From Cryptomeria japonica (taxonomy: Eukaryota; Streptophyta; Pinopsida; Cupressales; Cupressaceae): a stretch of 64,000 bases of DNA. Under the pieces are notes generated by a model. The model saw only the letters and a program-made list of their open reading frames with translations. It was not told the DNA's origin and did not search any database. The position numbers and the translations under genes are program-made. Shown in pieces: positions 1-12,287 of this stretch (the first letter of the stretch is position 1; every line of letters begins with the position of its first letter). The DNA lies in the NCBI RefSeq assembly GCF_030272615.1, contig NC_081415.1:513201034-513265033 (forward strand). The letters run 5' to 3'.

Positions 1-1
1 T

Positions 2-766
2 CCTACAAACAAACCCAAAGCTCAAATTGTATTCACACAAAATGAGTTACCTTCTCATGAAATATTACATCAATATGATACTCTTATGATTGTGGTTATT
101 ATCAATGATAGTGCTATAAGATGAACCCTTGTGGACAATGGATCCAGACTTAATGTTTTTGGTGTGGACTTATTGGATAAGATTAAAGTGGATCATTCTC
201 TCATCGAACCTTCTTCTCTTACTATTCAAGGCTTTGATAATGTTGCTAAACAATGTATAGGTGTCATAACCTTTCTTGTTAGGATAGGTATTGTTGTGTT
301 ACCTACACCAATTAATGTTATGCCTAGTAATTTGACATATAACCTTCTATTAGGGAGACCTTAGATTCATAGCATGAAAGTTGTCCCCTCAACTTTTCAT
401 AGGCAACTCAAGTTTATTTATAAAAATATGACATACACCTTATAAGCTGATACCAAATCTCAAGAACCTTTAAAATCTGGATCTTCATGTTCAACTATTT
501 CCCATTCTTCTCCTAATCCTGCTACTTCCTCAAGTACATCTATTTCCTTTAATGATGTTGTTCCTTCAAGTACTCCTGATTCTTCTACTCAATTGGAATA
601 TCCTCCGAAGGATATCTTTTCTCCTGAAGAAGTGCCCGTAAATGATGATTGGGGATCTCTAGACTTTAACCCTACTTTGTAGGAGAGTATAGAGTATCTT
701 GGAAGACTAAGAAGGAGAAATATAGGGAGGAACCTTAAGAGAAACCCACTTTGTCTAAAAAACTAA
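2..766 (+). pseudogene. Ty3/gypsy gag-protease remnant
   Basis: One reading frame runs from base 2 to a TAA at 764-766, broken by several stops. It carries a plant gypsy-type retropepsin: the active-site stretch VDNGSRLNV at 131, a central GFDN...G.I segment, and the closing motif YNLLLGRP followed by a stop and then IHSMKVVPSTFHRQLKF. The stop at 362-364 stands where a tryptophan is expected (GRPWIH), so it is probably TGG changed to TAG. Another stop (TGA at 122-124) lies just before the protease. After the protease the frame becomes Ser/Thr-rich and ends; no reverse transcriptase follows. The protease call is confident; whether the parent copy lacked polymerase or lost it is unknown. The 5' part lies outside the window. 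Confidence 0.75.
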
Positions 767-3403
767 GTAACCACTTTGTGGCTGCTTCTAATTCAAATAA
801 TTCTTCAAATCCTTCCTCTAATTCATATCGTCGCTTGAAGATTATTCCCTCTGTTGCTTGGATTTATGATATTGTTGCATGATGGATATCTTCTTGGTGT
901 CGAAGGTAGGTATCCTTGTTCTACTTACACACACATGCACGAGGTTGAGTGGAACTAACGGTGTTATCACTCTCCTCCCTTACATGGATCATCCAAATAG
1001 ACTTTGGGGGATAGTTTTCCATGTCCTCCTCTCCATGGATCACCTAGTTTAGGGGCGAGATGTCCATGGTTCATTTTCTCTTCTCATGGATCACCAAAGT
1101 CTTTATTCATGATTTCTATCTTTTCTTCCTTCTCTTTGCATTTTTCTCCATTTAAATATTTCATCTTGTGTTAGAGAGCTCTCAAATCCTCGCGCTCTTT
1201 GTTGTGTTGGAATTGAGACTTAGTTCTCTTTCTTACCAAATGATTCTCCATTAATTTTTGATCTTCTATCAAATCTTCTTGTGAGAATTTATCATCAATC
1301 TTCTTTCACAATTTGATGTGGTAAATATGATACCCTATTTTGACTCACTGAAATTAGTGAGCTGAAACAAGGGGGAATATAGCTACAATCAAATTTTCAT
1401 CACCTTCCTTAGTATACATTTAGGTGATTTTCTAGTTTTATCTAACATGTGGTTTTGTAGGCTATGGATCCTAACTGTGTACTGTAAATACAACTAGGGG
1501 CTTCATCTGATAACTTGTGGATATATCCTTTTTCGTGAATGTTTACTTTTCTTTACTTTAGCTTGCATATGCAGGTAGTGTCATATGACCACTAAAGTGG
1601 AGGCTAAATGTGGTGTCATAAATTGTACACTAGCACTCACCTTATTGTGTCTTTCATCTTGCATTTCTAATTTCCCTTTAAGAATTTAATTTCTTAATTT
1701 TATTAAATCTAAAGTCATATTTCATCACTTTATACATCAGAAAATTGGTCCCTTTACCCTAATTGTGCCCCTTTTTATTTTATTCATTGAATAAATCTTT
1801 TAATCATAAACCCTAATTATGTCCTATTTCAAACTTTAATGCCCAATTATGCATATCAAAACACCTTGAAATCAGCTGTAACTTTGGGATTCACTCTAAT
1901 ATATCATATTTAACAACCCCAAAAATTTGGTGAAAAGTTGGTCAGATTGTGACGGGAATGCACATGGTCCTTGGCCTTTTCCCTGAAATTTTGGGAGCAC
2001 AATTCTATGATATTATAATGCTTAACCCCAAAATATTGGTTAGAAATTCAATCCCTAGGTTGGCCTAAAGATAAAATTCAGTCAAAATTAAGATCTAGGG
2101 TTTCATACATAAGAGCTCTCTTTCTTCATTTGAAGGGGACAAATATCCATCTTCCTAAGAATATAAGAGTAGGTTTTTGGAGCATAAGGAGCCTTCTATG
2201 TAGTAAAAGAGAAGCCTATGTGGAGTCTTCAACAATATTCAACAACATTCATCAAGAATTTTTCAAGCATTCATCATCAATTAGGAGCCCATAAAACATT
2301 AAAGAGTAATAGGAGATCTAGTGGCAATATCTCTCCCTTGGGGATTGGTATGATTTCATGTTATTTTCATGTCTTTGTATGAGCTTCTTTGTATTAAATT
2401 GCACATCTACATTCATTCTTTAGATCATTTAGTATATTCGGTTTGAAGCATTGTCATTTACATTCACATTTACATTTAGGGCTTACTCTCATGCGTAGGG
2501 TAGCTTTAGTTTCTTATCATTTAGGATCTTTCATACACACAAGGTTCTAGTGCACACATTTTCAATACATTATCGGCTATTTGTAGAGGTGGAAAATACC
2601 AACATAGGGGTTTGACTAAGGAAAAACCCCATATGGCCACCCAAAACTTCCCTTTTCAGTTCCAGGTACAGAAATAAGAATCTGGTGGCAGTTTCAGATC
2701 TAGAAAAGGCATCAACAACACTCAGAAGAATCAAAAGTGCAGAAACATGTCAAGGATAGGGGTGTGGTACCTTGGTCCTACCTAGGATAGGGGCATGGCT
2801 CCATGGTCCATCCATTTTGCAGTCAAATTTGACAGGTTGCACACTTAGGACCTCTATTTTGGAGTGTCTTAGTTGCAGCCTCCTGCCTGTAGAAATAGGA
2901 CAATGGTGTGGCACCCTGGCCTAGGTCAATTTTCTTCAATTTGAAGCATCAAGTTCACATCCAAAATCCTCTCCCTTTTATGCTTTCAGTATCTTAGTTT
3001 TAGATTTGCAAGTTTGTGCATCTTTGAGTTTGTTTATGCTACATTCTTTATCTCCTAACCTAGTTTATCATTCAAACCCTAGTTTTTCTCATCATTCACA
3101 ACAAGAGGAGTATAAACCCTAAGAGATAATACTTGGCTTTCTCTTTCACACAAGAAGTATCCAAAGTGAGATATCTCCCTAGGCTCTTTCGTATTCCCAA
3201 TGTGTTGGCAAAACTGGGATTAGGTCCTAGGCACTCGATCTTGCTTTTCCCACCAGCACAAAAGGGATGCCAAAAATCTTGCCCAATGACAAAATATTAA
3301 TGATGTGATACTTTCAAATAAGTAAAGTCATTTCTTGTAACATTCCAGATTGTTCTTGGCAGTTTGTTTTGTTATCTACTAGTTTAGGTTTGTGATTAAA
3401 ATT
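767..3403. other. non-coding, probable gypsy 3' region and LTR
   Basis: No coding frame is supported here. Purine-rich stretches resembling polypurine tracts occur near 1368-1378 (acaagggggaat) and 1594-1610 (aaagtggaggctaaatg). The second is followed at 1611 by TGGTGTCATAA, which could begin a 3' LTR of the gypsy remnant. No second LTR copy is in the window, so the boundaries cannot be fixed. Confidence 0.35.
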
Positions 3404-3703
3404 ATGAATATCCAAAATTGCAAGGGCACTCTTATTATGGGGGGAGATAAGAACAAAATGGAGTCATCATCATACTAGAAGTGGGAATAAAACAAGGAAC
3501 TATGGACTAAATTTTCAGATGGTGATCTCACACCATACCTCAAAACTTTGTACGACCAGGATCTCAAGATGACATAAGAGTTTATGAAGGGCTGGCATAA
3601 AGGCCATCTCAGTGCTTATGGTGCGAAATTCAAAATGGATGAGCCTTTCATAGCAGAGATTACTAGTTTAAAAATGAAAGAAAAAAATTCTATAGAGAGA
3701 GGA
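3404..3703 (+). pseudogene. ORF-X copy 1, 5' part
   Basis: From ATG 3404 a frame with in-frame stops encodes a segment matching the start of ORF-X copy 2 at 37774. Compare DLTPYLKTLYDQDLKM here with GITPFYLELKGYNKELS there, and FKMDEPFIAEITSL with FTMTAEYITEVMGL. The gene is cut at 3703 by the LTR element at 3704-18269, and its remainder resumes at 18275. The fold resembles the segment found in plant transposon-associated proteins (W-x-x-F-x-(I/M) ... EVTGLP), but I cannot name the family with confidence. Function is unknown. Confidence 0.5.
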
Positions 3704-4409
3704 TGTTGGTATTCTACACTCTAATGGGAGTAATTGATGTTGTCATTGATGGAAACGAACTAGCAACCAACCGGTAACAAATTTCTCCACATACACCGAC
3801 ATCATAGACATCATGCACCAGTAGGCACCCACACCAGTAGGCACTTTCATTGGCATCCAGATCACACCGGTCATATATGTGTGAGATCTCATAGGTCATT
3901 TTGGAAAAAAGATGATTGAATGTAATGATTATTGTATGAGGTAATATAGTGGACAATGAAGGTTTTTGTTAAGGTATCTGATTAAGCTTAAAATGGTACT
4001 AAACCAAGCATTTGAGATGATATTTTGAGTAGTACATTGTATTGGATTTAAATATCCATATTGTAGTCAGTGAGACTCTTTTGAGCAGTGCACTCCAGGC
4101 AGTTGGCGTTCCTACAGGTGCAGGCCCCTATTGTAAGTAGTTTTTATTCATATTGGCCAGTGAGTAAATATTGTGGGTCACAAATCCCACTGAGGTTTTT
4201 CCCACATTGGGTTTCCTCGTTAAAATATCTTATGTTATGGTGTGCATTTATGTTGTCTCTATTATTTCTATTTACTGCACTATTTCTTGTTTACCAGTAC
4301 ACTATTTTGGGTTGCAAAGTTATAAATAAGTTCAAATATTTAATCAACCAGTTAGACACTGATTCACCCACCCCTCCTAGTGTCTTTGGGGCTGTCATTG
4401 AATCTAACA
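3704..4409 (+). repeat. 5' LTR of outer element
   Basis: It begins TGTTGGTATTCTACACTC and ends CATTGAATCTAACA. It matches the 3' LTR at 17506-18269 along its length, including the shared block around 4170-4330 (hallmark: a TATAAATAAG run near 4320). The 58-bp length difference shows indels since insertion. Confidence 0.92.
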
Positions 4410-4411
4410 AT

Positions 4412-4423
4412 TGGTATCAGAGC
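4412..4423 (+). promoter_or_regulatory. primer binding site, tRNA-iMet type
   Basis: TGGTATCAGAGC, complementary to the 3' end of plant initiator methionine tRNA, lies two bases after the 5' LTR. This fixes the orientation of the element as plus. Confidence 0.92.
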
Positions 4424-4469
4424 CTGGTCCTCTATTTATAAAAGCCTAACAACTTGAGGAAGATTCTGA

Positions 4470-5450
4470 AACCTTGAAGATGATCTGAGGACTTCTAAGG
4501 AATTCATTAAAGGACTTCAAGAGAACCTGGTTATAGCACAAAATAAGAGGAAAGAACTTCATGAGAAAATGCAGAAACATGATGATGAAAAGGAAACTCT
4601 TAGTGATATTGCAGACAAGTTGAGGCAAGAGAACACTAACATGAGAAATGAAATGCAAGACTTAACCATGAGGCTATGTAAGGATCTTGAAGATAGAAAG
4701 AAGAATGAAGAAGACTTGATTAGGAGACTTAATGATGGAGGTAATGAAAATCTAAGACTTTGTCATGAAATTGATATGCTAAAGACAAATCTGATTCACA
4801 TGCAACATGATAAAGATGAGCTTGTGAGACAAGTTGGAATTCTTGAAAATGAGTTGATCACTGCAAATGAACACAAAGAAAAATTCAAGAAAAGTTCATA
4901 AAGACTTCATGACATGCTGAAAAGACAAAAACCTAATGGAGATACAATTGGACTTGGATTTGAACATAGAGAAAGTTCCGTGACTGCAAATAATCAAGAT
5001 CACATAAATTGGTAAGACAACCTAATGCTTATAAATTTAATGGGAATATTTTTATTGCAACAAGTTTGGTCATAGAGAAAATCAATGCAGATTTAGAAAT
5101 AATCACAATACAAACTTACCCACCGGTTAATGTTCCAAATGCAATAAAGTTGGTTACAATTTAGAAAAATGCAGAATGAATGTGAAATGCTATGTTTGTG
5201 GTAGATTTGGGCATTTATCTAATCAATGCAAAACACAAACTAGTCAAGGATATGGAAAAGCTATTCAGAGGAATAATATAACTTGTTATGCATGTAACAA
5301 GATTGGACATATTGCAAAATTTTGTAGAAGCAAGACTATACCGACAAATAATAAAGTATCTAGTGTGAAAGGAAAAGAAAAGGTAAATGAAATCAAGAAA
5401 GAATTTTCAAAACAATAGATTAAGAAGGGAGATCAGAAATTTGATGAATT
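4470..5450 (+). pseudogene. gag of outer element, split by element A
   Basis: The frame is open from 4470 to a TAA at 4899-4901. It encodes a highly charged, Lys/Glu/Asn-rich coiled coil with repeated heptad leucines. A frameshift later comes a series of CCHC zinc knuckles (C-X2-C-X4-H-X4-C). Two are intact: CYVCGRFGHLSNQC (about 5188-5230) and CYACNKIGHIAKFC (about 5284-5325). Two upstream are damaged: one lacks its first Cys (about 5049-5093), and one has Tyr for His (about 5132-5172). The role would be RNA packaging into particles. The coding sequence is cut at 5450 by element A and resumes at 13411, ending with a TAA at 13469-13471. Confidence 0.8.
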
Positions 5451-6611
5451 TGTTAGGCCCAATATGCAAAGCTAATGTACTGAGAGGGGAGGGCTGAATC
5501 AGTACTCCAAAACATTTCTCGAATAATAACTTTATTGTTATGCATAAACATAATAGTGCAGTAACATAAAATAAAGTTAAAACAAATAGATAACAATCAT
5601 ACATGATTCACTCCATAAAACATATATTTTGGTTACGCAGAAACTCTTGGTTAGAGAGAAAAACTACAGTGGGGATGGCACCCAGAACTTCACTACTGCA
5701 ATAATAAAGAATGCGCGGTTAGAACTACATTTAGCTATTTCTTATAGCTTACCCTGTTAGGAGTAACAAGATCTGTTAGATCTACCTTGCTAAAGGATTT
5801 TACAACATTTATTCTGAATGCAGCACCTGGTTAGAGGCTTTACAATTTATAGACTTGGTTAGAGTATTTTACCCTATTAAAGGTTTCTCTTTTAACTTCT
5901 CAATATTACACTAAAATCATTACAAATATCTGCAACTTTACATCTGAAATGTTATAGCAGTTTCTATGTGCTCAAAATAGATTACCTTGCTTATAGCATA
6001 CCTCAGTAACCCATATAGTAACTCGGTAAACCCTTCTGTTTACTCTATTCTTCGACTATTCTCTGAAAACCTTCTCAGTGACCTCTGTGTCTCTATAACA
6101 GTCTTCCTTCATGCATACATGCACACACCTTTAACTCTTAACTCATGCTGTATAAATAGATCTCTTAAAATGGTGATCCAATTCATTGCTTCGATCTTAC
6201 AAACAAGATTCCTTGAATGAGTAACTAAACAAAATATTTCATTGGTTAGATTGTCCTTGTAATCATACACAATCTTCTGGTCCAATTTCCAATGTAATAA
6301 CGGTTAGATGTGCCTCGATCTAGTAACATGTTTTCATATGCATGTCTAGGTTCAATGTATCTGGTAACATGTTTCACTTAGTGAATATCAACTCAGTGTG
6401 TCCCCTTTACTGCTTGGTAGTCTCAAAAAGATACTCGGTAGATAGCTTAGTGTATACTACGTTCTGTGACTACTTTCCTCTATAACTAACTAGACTGTGC
6501 ATACCGACTTCTCTATGTGTACTGACTGCATGACTCGGTAGTGCTAACCAACTAGAATATATAGTATGACTTTGAATACAAAAACTAATGGCAATTTTAT
6601 AAGTAGTAACA
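5451..6611 (-). repeat. 3' LTR of element A
   Basis: 1,161 bp, matching 12288-13405 and the two LTRs of element B. It retains about 43 bp (around 6302-6344) that are deleted from the 5' LTR of the same element. Confidence 0.92.
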
Positions 6612-6630
6612 ATCTCCCCTTTTGACATTA
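6612..6630 (-). promoter_or_regulatory. polypurine tract of element A
   Basis: On the minus strand it reads AATGTCAAAAGGGGAGATT, immediately before the 3' LTR start TGTTACTAC. A second copy of the motif (TTTGTCAAAAAAGGGGAG) lies at about 6931-6950, just after the ORF2 stop. Confidence 0.8.
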
Positions 6631-6958
6631 GTTGAGATGTTTGACAAAAACTACTTTCAAAGTCATAACAAAAATCTATATACTTTGCAAAATGACTATA
6701 CTTGACAATATATACAATAGTCAATGAAATAGTATATTCAGATATACTCCCCTTATCATTATACTATACATAACTCTGATTTTGCATGCTTCGTTCTGTG
6801 CTTGTTTACTGTCCTTGGATATTCTGCATACTCTGCTCGGTATACTCCCCTGTATACAATACTCAAAACTGTATTATCAAAACTATATCACTCCCTAAAT
6901 ATAGTATATTACTGCACTTATGTAGTATTACTCCCCTTTTTTGACAAACATAAAAAAC

Positions 6959-9900
6959 TTAATTTCCATCCAGGGGTGGTAACTGATCAAAAATAGATTT
7001 ATACTTTTTTTGGGCATCGGTGAGTGCAACTGAGAGTGCATCCTTTACACTTTCCATTAAAGAATTTTGTGCTTGAATATCATCCAATAGTGATATTAAG
7101 CCATCAAGAGTGCTTCCCTCTTGTGTAGTAGATAGGCATGTAGCTCTGTTAATCTATTCCTGAACTGATGAGAGATGAGGAAGGAATAATGTTTGGAGGG
7201 TCATTATATCCATCCTGATCTTATGTTCTTCAATTTTGAGTTCTAACTGTTGAGCCATGAGCTGTTGAAGCTTGGTATAACAATTCTGAACTGAATTGGG
7301 CTCTGTGGTCAACTTATTGGAGAGATCGGTGATCTCTTTCTCAATTGCATCAGTTTTACTCTTGATATCTTTAATGAATATGGAAAATGTACAAAGTTTA
7401 TGAAATAAATAAAGAATATTCTTGAGTTGAGGGGACAACTTGGCAATGAATTTGACAAGCTTTACTTTACCAATAGCTAGAGCTTTTTGTACCTCTTCTA
7501 TCATTTTTTCAGTAAGCTCTTTATCTTTTAGCTTGCTCAAGTACTTAGATGCATCAACTCCAGATGTTTCTATTTGGGTAAGGAGTTCATCCAGTTGAAT
7601 GTGGATGGCTGCATCGGTTGACACTATTGCTGAAGGTAGCATATCTGTGAGCAGTGTCTTTACCTTCTAAAGTACTTTATTCTTCTTTTGAATGGCCATT
7701 TATTTTTCCTGTTTGGCCTTAGCTTTGCATAGTTCACCGAAATCAATAAGTGCTTGCCCCTTTAATTTTGAGATATCCACATTGGGCAACACTATCGGTT
7801 TAGTCAAATCAACCTTAAAACTATACTTTTTCACCTTCTTCTCTTTACCTTTGGTTGGTTGGACCAAGACAATAGCTTGTAAGGCTTGCTGACCCTCGGT
7901 AGGTTGCTCGGTAGATGCAACACTTTGGTCAGTTCCTGTAGCCTTTGTGGTGCCCTTGGGTGTCTTGGTACTAGGGGTCTCAACTGCAACATTGTCAGTG
8001 CTTGATGGTGCTTGAGAGGTCTGTTCTTGAGTTGTACCTACTGTTGCTTTAGACTTGTGACCTTCGGTGCCTTGTGCTGTATCCTTAGGTGCATCGGTAG
8101 AGACAGGTGGCTTGACTGATGGATAAGGCTGAACTTGTTCTAAGACATACTCACTAGATACAAGTTTTGTATAGGTAGTGCCTTCTATCATTTCCTGCTC
8201 CGGTGCTTTTGTATCCATGACATCTTCATCAATTTGAATAGTGTCAGTCGGGTCTTGCTTGGTAGTGTTAGGACCTTGCTCGGTGACATCAGGATCTTGC
8301 TCAGTGACATCAACAATTTCATCTTGAGATTGTTCACCGACATCCTTTATTTTGAATATTTCCTGCCATTTTGCTTTTGTCTCATTTTCTACATCGATAT
8401 ATAGCCCATTCATCAATTTTAAGGCTCTTTGTTTGAGAAGAAATTTAGAATTGTAGGTTGTCAAATGTTCTTTAATTTCTACTATAGACATATCAGGAAA
8501 TAGATGGACTAGACTTCTTTCTCTAATTTGTTTCTCTGAGTCCATTGCATATTTCCACCTGTTATCAATATGTAAGTACAGTTCTCTCGGAAGTGGCTTT
8601 ACTAGTTGTAATGGAGCTAGCCAAAACTTTAGAAGTGTACAAATGAAAGCTTCTTCAATTTGTCACTTCTCATCATTATTTCTAGTCTCATACTTGACAT
8701 ATCTAAATCCACCAAATCCACCATATTCTTTAAGATTGGTACAAAAGTTTTCAATACTGTGAATATTTACCTTTTTGCTCTTTACAATCTGGAATTTGTT
8801 GGCATCTTCTGATTCTGTATCACTAGACTCTTTTGCCAAAATGAGTCTCCGAGTAGATTTCTTGTAGGTCTTGGTTACCTTGGGAACAATAACACTCTTT
8901 TGTTTCTCACTCGGTGATGCAGTTGATGCTCTTGTATTAGGTCTCTTTGTTGGAGGTGGTGTCGGTAGGGCTTTTGAAGTGTCCATTTTCTTTCTTTTCA
9001 ATACTTTACCCTTAGGTAGTCCGGTGCTCAATGTTATTGCTGCCTCTTGAGCTTCTGATTCCTCTTTGGTAATGGCAAGAGTGCCTTTGACAGGTGTAGA
9101 GGAAGAGTCTTCTCCAAATTTCTCAAATAGTGTCTTAATCATCTTTGTAGCCTTTCTTGTAGCTTTAGGTACTACAATGCTCATTTTCACCTTTTCCTTA
9201 ACTTCTTCATAAGTCCCATATCTTAGTTTGGTAGCATGCCTTGGTAATGAAAGATATGCATCAATTTGTTGTTGTGTGATATCATAGTCAATCTCGTAAC
9301 CCATTGGTGGCAAAGATTGAGTCCTTGGTTCTACAACATTCACATAACAGTAATCGGTGTCTACCTCAAAGCATATATCATCCTTATATTTCTCTACCAA
9401 CTATGGTGGAATCTTGTACCTATTGTGCATCTTTTCTTCAAATTTGCTGAAGTAGTCATCCATGATATCATTGAAATTATCTCCCAATCTCTTGATAAAG
9501 TCATTAATTTGATGGGTGATTGGTTAGTGTAGCTCCCAAAATACTTTACCGATTGATGGAAAGAATTTCTCAAAATAGAAAAACATGCATATAAGAAGTC
9601 AACCAAATTTTAGTGTATTTGTCGAGTTGTTCTTCATCAACTTCCCTATTGTGTTTAGGTTCTCAAACAAATTTTTCAATAACACTTCACATAAGTAAAC
9701 TTTCATACCCTTTTTCACTATTTTGTAGGCTAAGTCAACTGCTGCACAGGGTACACTATTTTCCCTTGCTGATTGGAAGAAACAGTAACCAATTACTCTA
9801 ATTGCAAACTTAAGTTCTGCATCAGTGACATTGTTCAGTTTCAGTCCTCGATAATCAGATTCTATGATAGTTAGACTAATTAACTCCTTCTGTGATATCA

Positions 9901-10345
9901 TCTTCTGTGCTCGTGCATGATCATGGATAGGATACCCGGTGATCACATGAGTGATTTCCTTAGTGATTTTGAATGGTTTCTCCTCTAGCCACATGAAATC
10001 ATCATGAATTCTACTTAAAACAAACTTAACCCACTAGGGTTTGAACACACGGGGATAGGCTAGGGCTTCAGTTAATCCCTTGATTTTGATATTCTCGTAC
10101 TTGCTATCTATTTTGCCACCAGTACATAGTTCATCATATGTGTCACTAATCTCAACATGACCGAATTCTTCAACATGACACTTGGTGAAGAATCTAACAT
10201 CTTTGACTAACAAGACTCGATCTGGGATGAGTGAAAAGGCAGTTTTGTCATCCAGTTCAGCAGCGACTTTAGGAGTCAAAGTGTATTTTAGTGAAGGATT
10301 CTCGACATTCTTGACAACTACGAGATCTTGGATCTTGGGTGCCAT
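6959..10345 (-). pseudogene. ORF2 of element A, unknown function, about 1,128 codons
   Basis: A single frame starts at ATG 10345 (MAPKIQDLVVVKN) and ends at a TAA at 6959-6961 (FDQLPPLDGN). It contains about eight in-frame stops but no frameshift. Stops I place are at 10034-10036, 9599-9601, 9524-9526, 9401-9403, 8663-8665, 7700-7702, about 7667 and 7154-7156. Several stand where element B has Gln, Arg or Ser. Layout: an N-terminal globular region of about 430 residues; a basic Ser/Thr/Pro/Lys linker; a second helical block (ELYLHIDNRWKYAM); a Thr/Glu/Gln-rich low-complexity stretch with repeated VTEQDP-like units; and a C-terminal coiled coil. I see no protease, integrase, polymerase or RNase H motif. 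Function is unknown; a capsid-related or accessory role is only a guess. Confidence 0.85.
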
Positions 10346-10872
10346 TTGTAAATTTCAGATAAAACTTAGCAAATTATCCGTAGGGTTTAACAGTTTAGAA
10401 ACAACAGACATTTCACTCTCGATAGATAATAGCAATTTGACAAGATCAGAAAACCAACTTAACAGTGTGATGAGATTTGATGTAAATACCTTGGATTCAC
10501 TTTGAATGAGGTTTGATCTCCTTGATTCGCTCTGCTCTGCTCTTCTGAAAACTTGGTGAATGAAAATGACCGCGAAAATACCTTATCGGGCTCCGTGCGG
10601 GTTAGGTCAAAACATTAAATGCACTTGGTTCACCTTTTACCGATTTACTCTTTTCTTTTATTTTAACAGAGTAACCAAATTTTCTTCATTTACTGACTTG
10701 ACAGGCTTCCTGTATTCACAAACTTAATAGGTTTCCTATAAAGTACTTTTGATAGAATTTCAAACTTACTAATGCATCTTAACTATGCAGATTTTGGATT
10801 TAGTACATAATAGAATAGGAATTGTTATGTTTTTAATCTTCAGAGAATGCAGCCCCTTCATACCTTTTCTAA
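10346..10872 (-). other. spacer between gag and ORF2 of element A
   Basis: A 527-bp non-coding interval, conserved in position and largely in sequence in element B (30735-31286). It includes the shared block around 10580-10610 (ttatcgggctccgtg). It could hold an internal promoter or splice signal for ORF2; I see no decisive motif. Confidence 0.5.
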
Positions 10873-12225
10873 TTAATTTGGAATAGGTGCACCTAACTTG
10901 GTAGGTAAGGTTCTTTCTTCATCTGACATGATTTCCTTCTTTTTCTGAATCATCTTAAATTTTTCTTTTATCTCTTCAGTGTCTCCTCTAGGTTGATCTT
11001 TGCAATCTCCAGCTAATTGTCCAACTTTGTGACAATGAAAACATGCCATACCAGGATTTCTCCATGATTGTCAGTTGTTCATTCCAAACCTTATAAAATA
11101 GTTGGCACTTATATGTACATATCTTCCACAATATTCGCACCATATTCTTGTATTGTAATCCCATGGTACCACTACATATTGTCGGTAAGGATCTGTGTGA
11201 GTTCGGTAACCTCTAGTGTTTGCTCAGTGTGCAGACCACATGTAGTTCTTTTTCTTAAACAAGCACTTCTCGGTACTATGTCCATATCTATTGTAGTTTC
11301 TATAAAACCCTTTGAATTTTGCCTTTTGATAGTTGTTAATAGACTTTGTCCTACATTGATTAGATGTGTGACCATATTTATTGCAATTGTAACAATAATC
11401 ATTGGACTTAGTGATATTCAGTTTCTTACGTTTTCTGATTTGGCATATGTTGGCAGTATGACCTTGATTTCCACAGTAGTAGCAGATAGGCTTCTTTCTT
11501 TTGATGTTATTCCTATTTCCAGCTTGTTTTGATAATTCTCCTCTCTCGGTAGTATGAATTCCTTTCTCGGTAGAGTCTTTTCCTTTATAACCGAGTCCTG
11601 CATCTTTGTTGGGTCTTCTTGTATTCAGTTTCTCATCCAACATTTTTGATGCTTCATAACTCTTCTTCAATGTTTCTTTAGATTTCTTCTCTGTTTCTAG
11701 TTCAATGATCAATCTTGATACTTCAAGTCTCAATGGTTGATTTTCATCATTCTTCATAATTGCTTCATGATGTGCATAACCTAGTTGATCCATCATATTT
11801 TGTTGAATCCCAGTTAACCTTATGATTTCATCATTCTTATCAGATACTAAGACTTCAAGTTGTTGTTTCTCTCTTTGTAGATCTCTTGCTTTATCCTCTG
11901 CTATCCTCAATGCATCTAGATTTTTAGTCATCTATGTACTAAAATGTTCATGTTCTCTTTTCATTGCTTTTAGTTGGTCAGCCAATGCTTTGTTCTTTTC
12001 TTTCAATACTCCAATAATTTCTTTAGTCTCTTCAGATATACTGTTCTCAGATGATGTTTCAATTTGTTCCACTAACTCTTGAGAATCCTGCAAGTCATCA
12101 GATAATCTTCTTCTTGCTTTCAGAGATTTTTGCATTTGCCTTTGCATGTCTGCAATCACTTTATTTGCATGATCCAGCTCTTCTTGTAGATATAAAATCC
12201 TCTGAGATTGTTTATAGCCTTCCAT
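10873..12225 (-). pseudogene. gag of element A, coiled coil plus zinc knuckles
   Basis: The frame runs from ATG 12225 (MEGYKQSQRILYLQEEL) to a TAA at 10873-10875, about 450 codons, with stops at 11932-11934 (Gln in element B) and 11224-11226 (Arg in B). The first 220 residues or so form a long charged coiled coil. CCHC knuckles follow: CYYCGNQGHTANIC and CYNCNKYGHTSNQC are intact. A third has lost its Cys residues (YRNYNRYGHSTEKC; intact in B as CKNCNRYGHSIEKC). Two more near the C-terminus are imperfect (CEYCGRYVHISANY, CFHCHKVGQLAGDC). The start follows the primer site by about 50 bp. This is a nucleocapsid-like RNA-binding protein. Confidence 0.85.
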
Positions 12226-12273
12226 TGATAAGATGTTTCTCCTTAGGTAGTTAAACCCTTTTCCAAGATTCAA

Positions 12274-12285
12274 GCTCTGATACCA
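12274..12285 (-). promoter_or_regulatory. primer binding site of element A
   Basis: The minus strand reads TGGTATCAGAGC, the initiator-Met tRNA complement, two bases after the LTR end GGGCCTAACA. It sets the minus orientation. Confidence 0.92.
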
Positions 12286-12287
12286 AT

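Noticed and set aside
11068-11532. A plus-strand frame of 154 codons with hydrophobic runs, and a similar one at 31527-31946.
   Set aside because: Both lie antisense to the gag zinc-knuckle region of elements A and B; the sense strand explains the sequence.
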